Assembly: GCA_039105265.1 (NCBI GenBank)
Contig: JAPFFF010000271.1
Coordinates: forward strand, 1 to 28,356
DNA: 28,356 nt
Direction of reading: 5' to 3'
From: Tritrichomonas musculus
Taxonomy: Eukaryota > Parabasalia > Tritrichomonadida > Tritrichomonadidae
Under the pieces are notes generated by a model. That model saw nothing but the letters and a program-made list of their open reading frames with translations. It did not search any database and had not been told where the DNA came from. The position numbers were made by a program, and so were the translations under genes. This document shows, one piece after another, positions 27,108 to 28,356 of the stretch. Position 1 is the first letter of the stretch, and the number at the start of each line of letters is the position of its first letter.

Positions 27108-27481
27108 TCATCATATCTTTTTTATTCATTCAATTTCACAAATTTTTTTTTGTTAATATAATTCCAAACCATTTTGATTTGTAATTCAATTTCAACTCAT
27201 ATCATTTTATTACATTCAACATTAATATTCATTTAATACAATTTCAATTTTTTTTAATTTATAAAATTTAAAAAATGATGATTTTAATGAAGTTCAATAA
27301 AAAAAATTTTTTTTGAATAGAGTTTTTAATTACCTTTTTAAATGTAATTTAAATGAAATAAATCTTTTTATAAAATTAGCAATGAATTATTTTTTTAATA
27401 GGGTTTAAAATGAATTATTATCAATCGAATTCATTAATTAATTGTTCAATGATGTTTTTTTTAATTCAATGTTTTCATGAA

Positions 27482-27577
27482 AAAACCGGTTTTCACATTG
27501 CTGTTGAAAAAGGAAATATAGAAATGATTCAAGCTTTGTTAAATTGTGAAAGAATTGAAGCAAATATAAAATCAATT
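27482..27577 (+). other. Ankyrin module B (32 codons)
   Basis: Reads KTGFHIAVEKGNIEMIQA, then LLNCERIEANIKSI, and meets TAA three codons later. It lies exactly 470 bases after module A. It shares the length and the ending NxKSI with A, and several codon differences from A are silent. Confidence 0.8.
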
Positions 27578-27956
27578 TTAAACTAATATTTTATTTTTTT
27601 CATGTAGTTTGTGATTTAAATGATTGAATACAATTTCACATCAAATATTTCAATAGAATTCTATTAAAAATAATTGAATTCCATTTTCAAATCCATTTTA
27701 ATTCAATTTAAAATCAAATAATTTAATTTCATTCCAAATAATTATTTTTTTAATTACATTACAAAATATATGTTTGAATGTAATTTCATGTTTTTGTTTA
27801 AATACAATTTCAATTGTAAAAATTGAATGAAATTTCAGGCCACATAATTCAATTCAATTTCAATTGATCAAATTAAATGTCATTTTGATATCATTTATTT
27901 AAATATCATTTCAAACAATTGATTTATTTTAATGAAATTAATTACTTCTTTTTTAC

Positions 27957-28052
27957 AAATCAGCACTTCACATTGCTGTTGACAAAGGTTATTTTGATGT
28001 TGTCCAACTTTTATTGGCAAATGAAAAAATTAAAGTAAATCTTAAATATGTT
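27957..28052 (+). other. Ankyrin module C (32 codons)
   Basis: Reads KSALHIAVDKGYFDVVQL, then LLANEKIKVNLKYV, and meets TAA two codons later. It lies 475 bases after module B. The spacing predicts a further module near 28430, beyond the window. Confidence 0.8.
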
Positions 28053-28356
28053 CAATAATGATTTTTTTTATCTAATTTCAAACTCATGATTAAATGTAAT
28101 TTCATCTTTAAATAAATAAATGAAATTTCAAAATCAAATAAATTTAAATACAATTCTTAATTCGTTTATTTTCATAAAATTTCAATAAGTTTCATTTGAT
28201 GGAATTACATAATCAAACGTTTTAATGAAATTGTAAATTAAGTTTTGTAATTATGTATCTAATAAATTATGTTTTTTAATAAAATTTTATAAATTCAAGT
28301 TCAAATGAAATTTTTCAATATTCAATTCAATGAAATTTTTTTCATTTCTTATAAAA

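Larger units (their letters stand above)
26677..28356. repeat. Spacers between ankyrin modules, rich in CAATTTCAA-type words
   Basis: Spacers of about 362 (26650-27011), 374 (27108-27481) and 379 bases (27578-27956), plus at least 304 bases to the window end. They have stops in all frames and are dense in short variants of TTCAATTTCAA and GAATTTCAAAT. The spacers cannot be aligned to each other as single copies, only by these words. Confidence 0.6.

Noticed and set aside
26650-27956. Canonical trichomonad introns between ankyrin modules
   Set aside because: The consensus donor GTATGT and acceptor ACTAACACACAG are absent, the spacers are longer than usual trichomonad introns, and module B lacks an AG at the expected place.
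26554-28356. CRISPR-like array because of regular spacing
   Set aside because: The repeated units are protein-coding ankyrin repeats with diverged DNA; spacers are long and low in complexity.

Overview
The window is AT-rich protist nuclear DNA. It has compact, apparently intronless genes, very short gaps before some ATGs, several eukaryotic protein kinases and two probable flagellar proteins. It also holds small DNA transposons and a Trichomonas-style ankyrin gene whose N-terminal part resembles the DUF3447/ankyrin families of trichomonads. Five genes have a stop codon that reads TAAA, the arrangement in which trichomonads overlap stop and poly(A) signal. The best guess is a parabasalid of the Tritrichomonas/Trichomonas type. 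This is inferred from family content, not from a marker gene.

Left part (1-4758): a tubby-domain gene on the minus strand runs off the left edge. It is divergent from a small CFAP68-like axonemal protein. A four-pass membrane protein and a CDK9/CDK12-like kinase follow on the minus strand.

Mobile-element zone (4759-10500): a 498-bp Mutator-like MITE with a perfect 11-bp target duplication, a decayed Myb plus pogo/Tigger-like transposase gene, a short Polinton/Maverick-like fragment with two overlapping minus-strand reading frames, a broken plus-strand gene, a GC-rich island that could be a structured RNA, and one copy of an inverted-repeat element.

Central genes (10501-19374): a DYRK-family kinase, a cyclin, a 926-residue CFAP58-like coiled-coil protein, a nested pair of MITEs (one inserted at TTAA inside another), and a second coiled-coil protein on the minus strand.

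Right part (19375-28356): a 2.5-kb gene-free stretch with a tandem array of two alternating hairpin types, an RRM protein with an RD-rich tail, a CK2-alpha-like kinase, a polytopic membrane protein, and the ankyrin gene. After that gene's first stop codon, 96-bp ankyrin-repeat modules recur at regular 458, 470 and 475-bp intervals, separated by spacers with stops. This is the most puzzling structure in the window.

The genes do not form an operon or one pathway. The kinases and cyclin suit cell-cycle and transcription control, and the CFAP-like proteins suit the flagella. Several ORFs can be read upstream from TTG or GTG; I used the first supported ATG instead.
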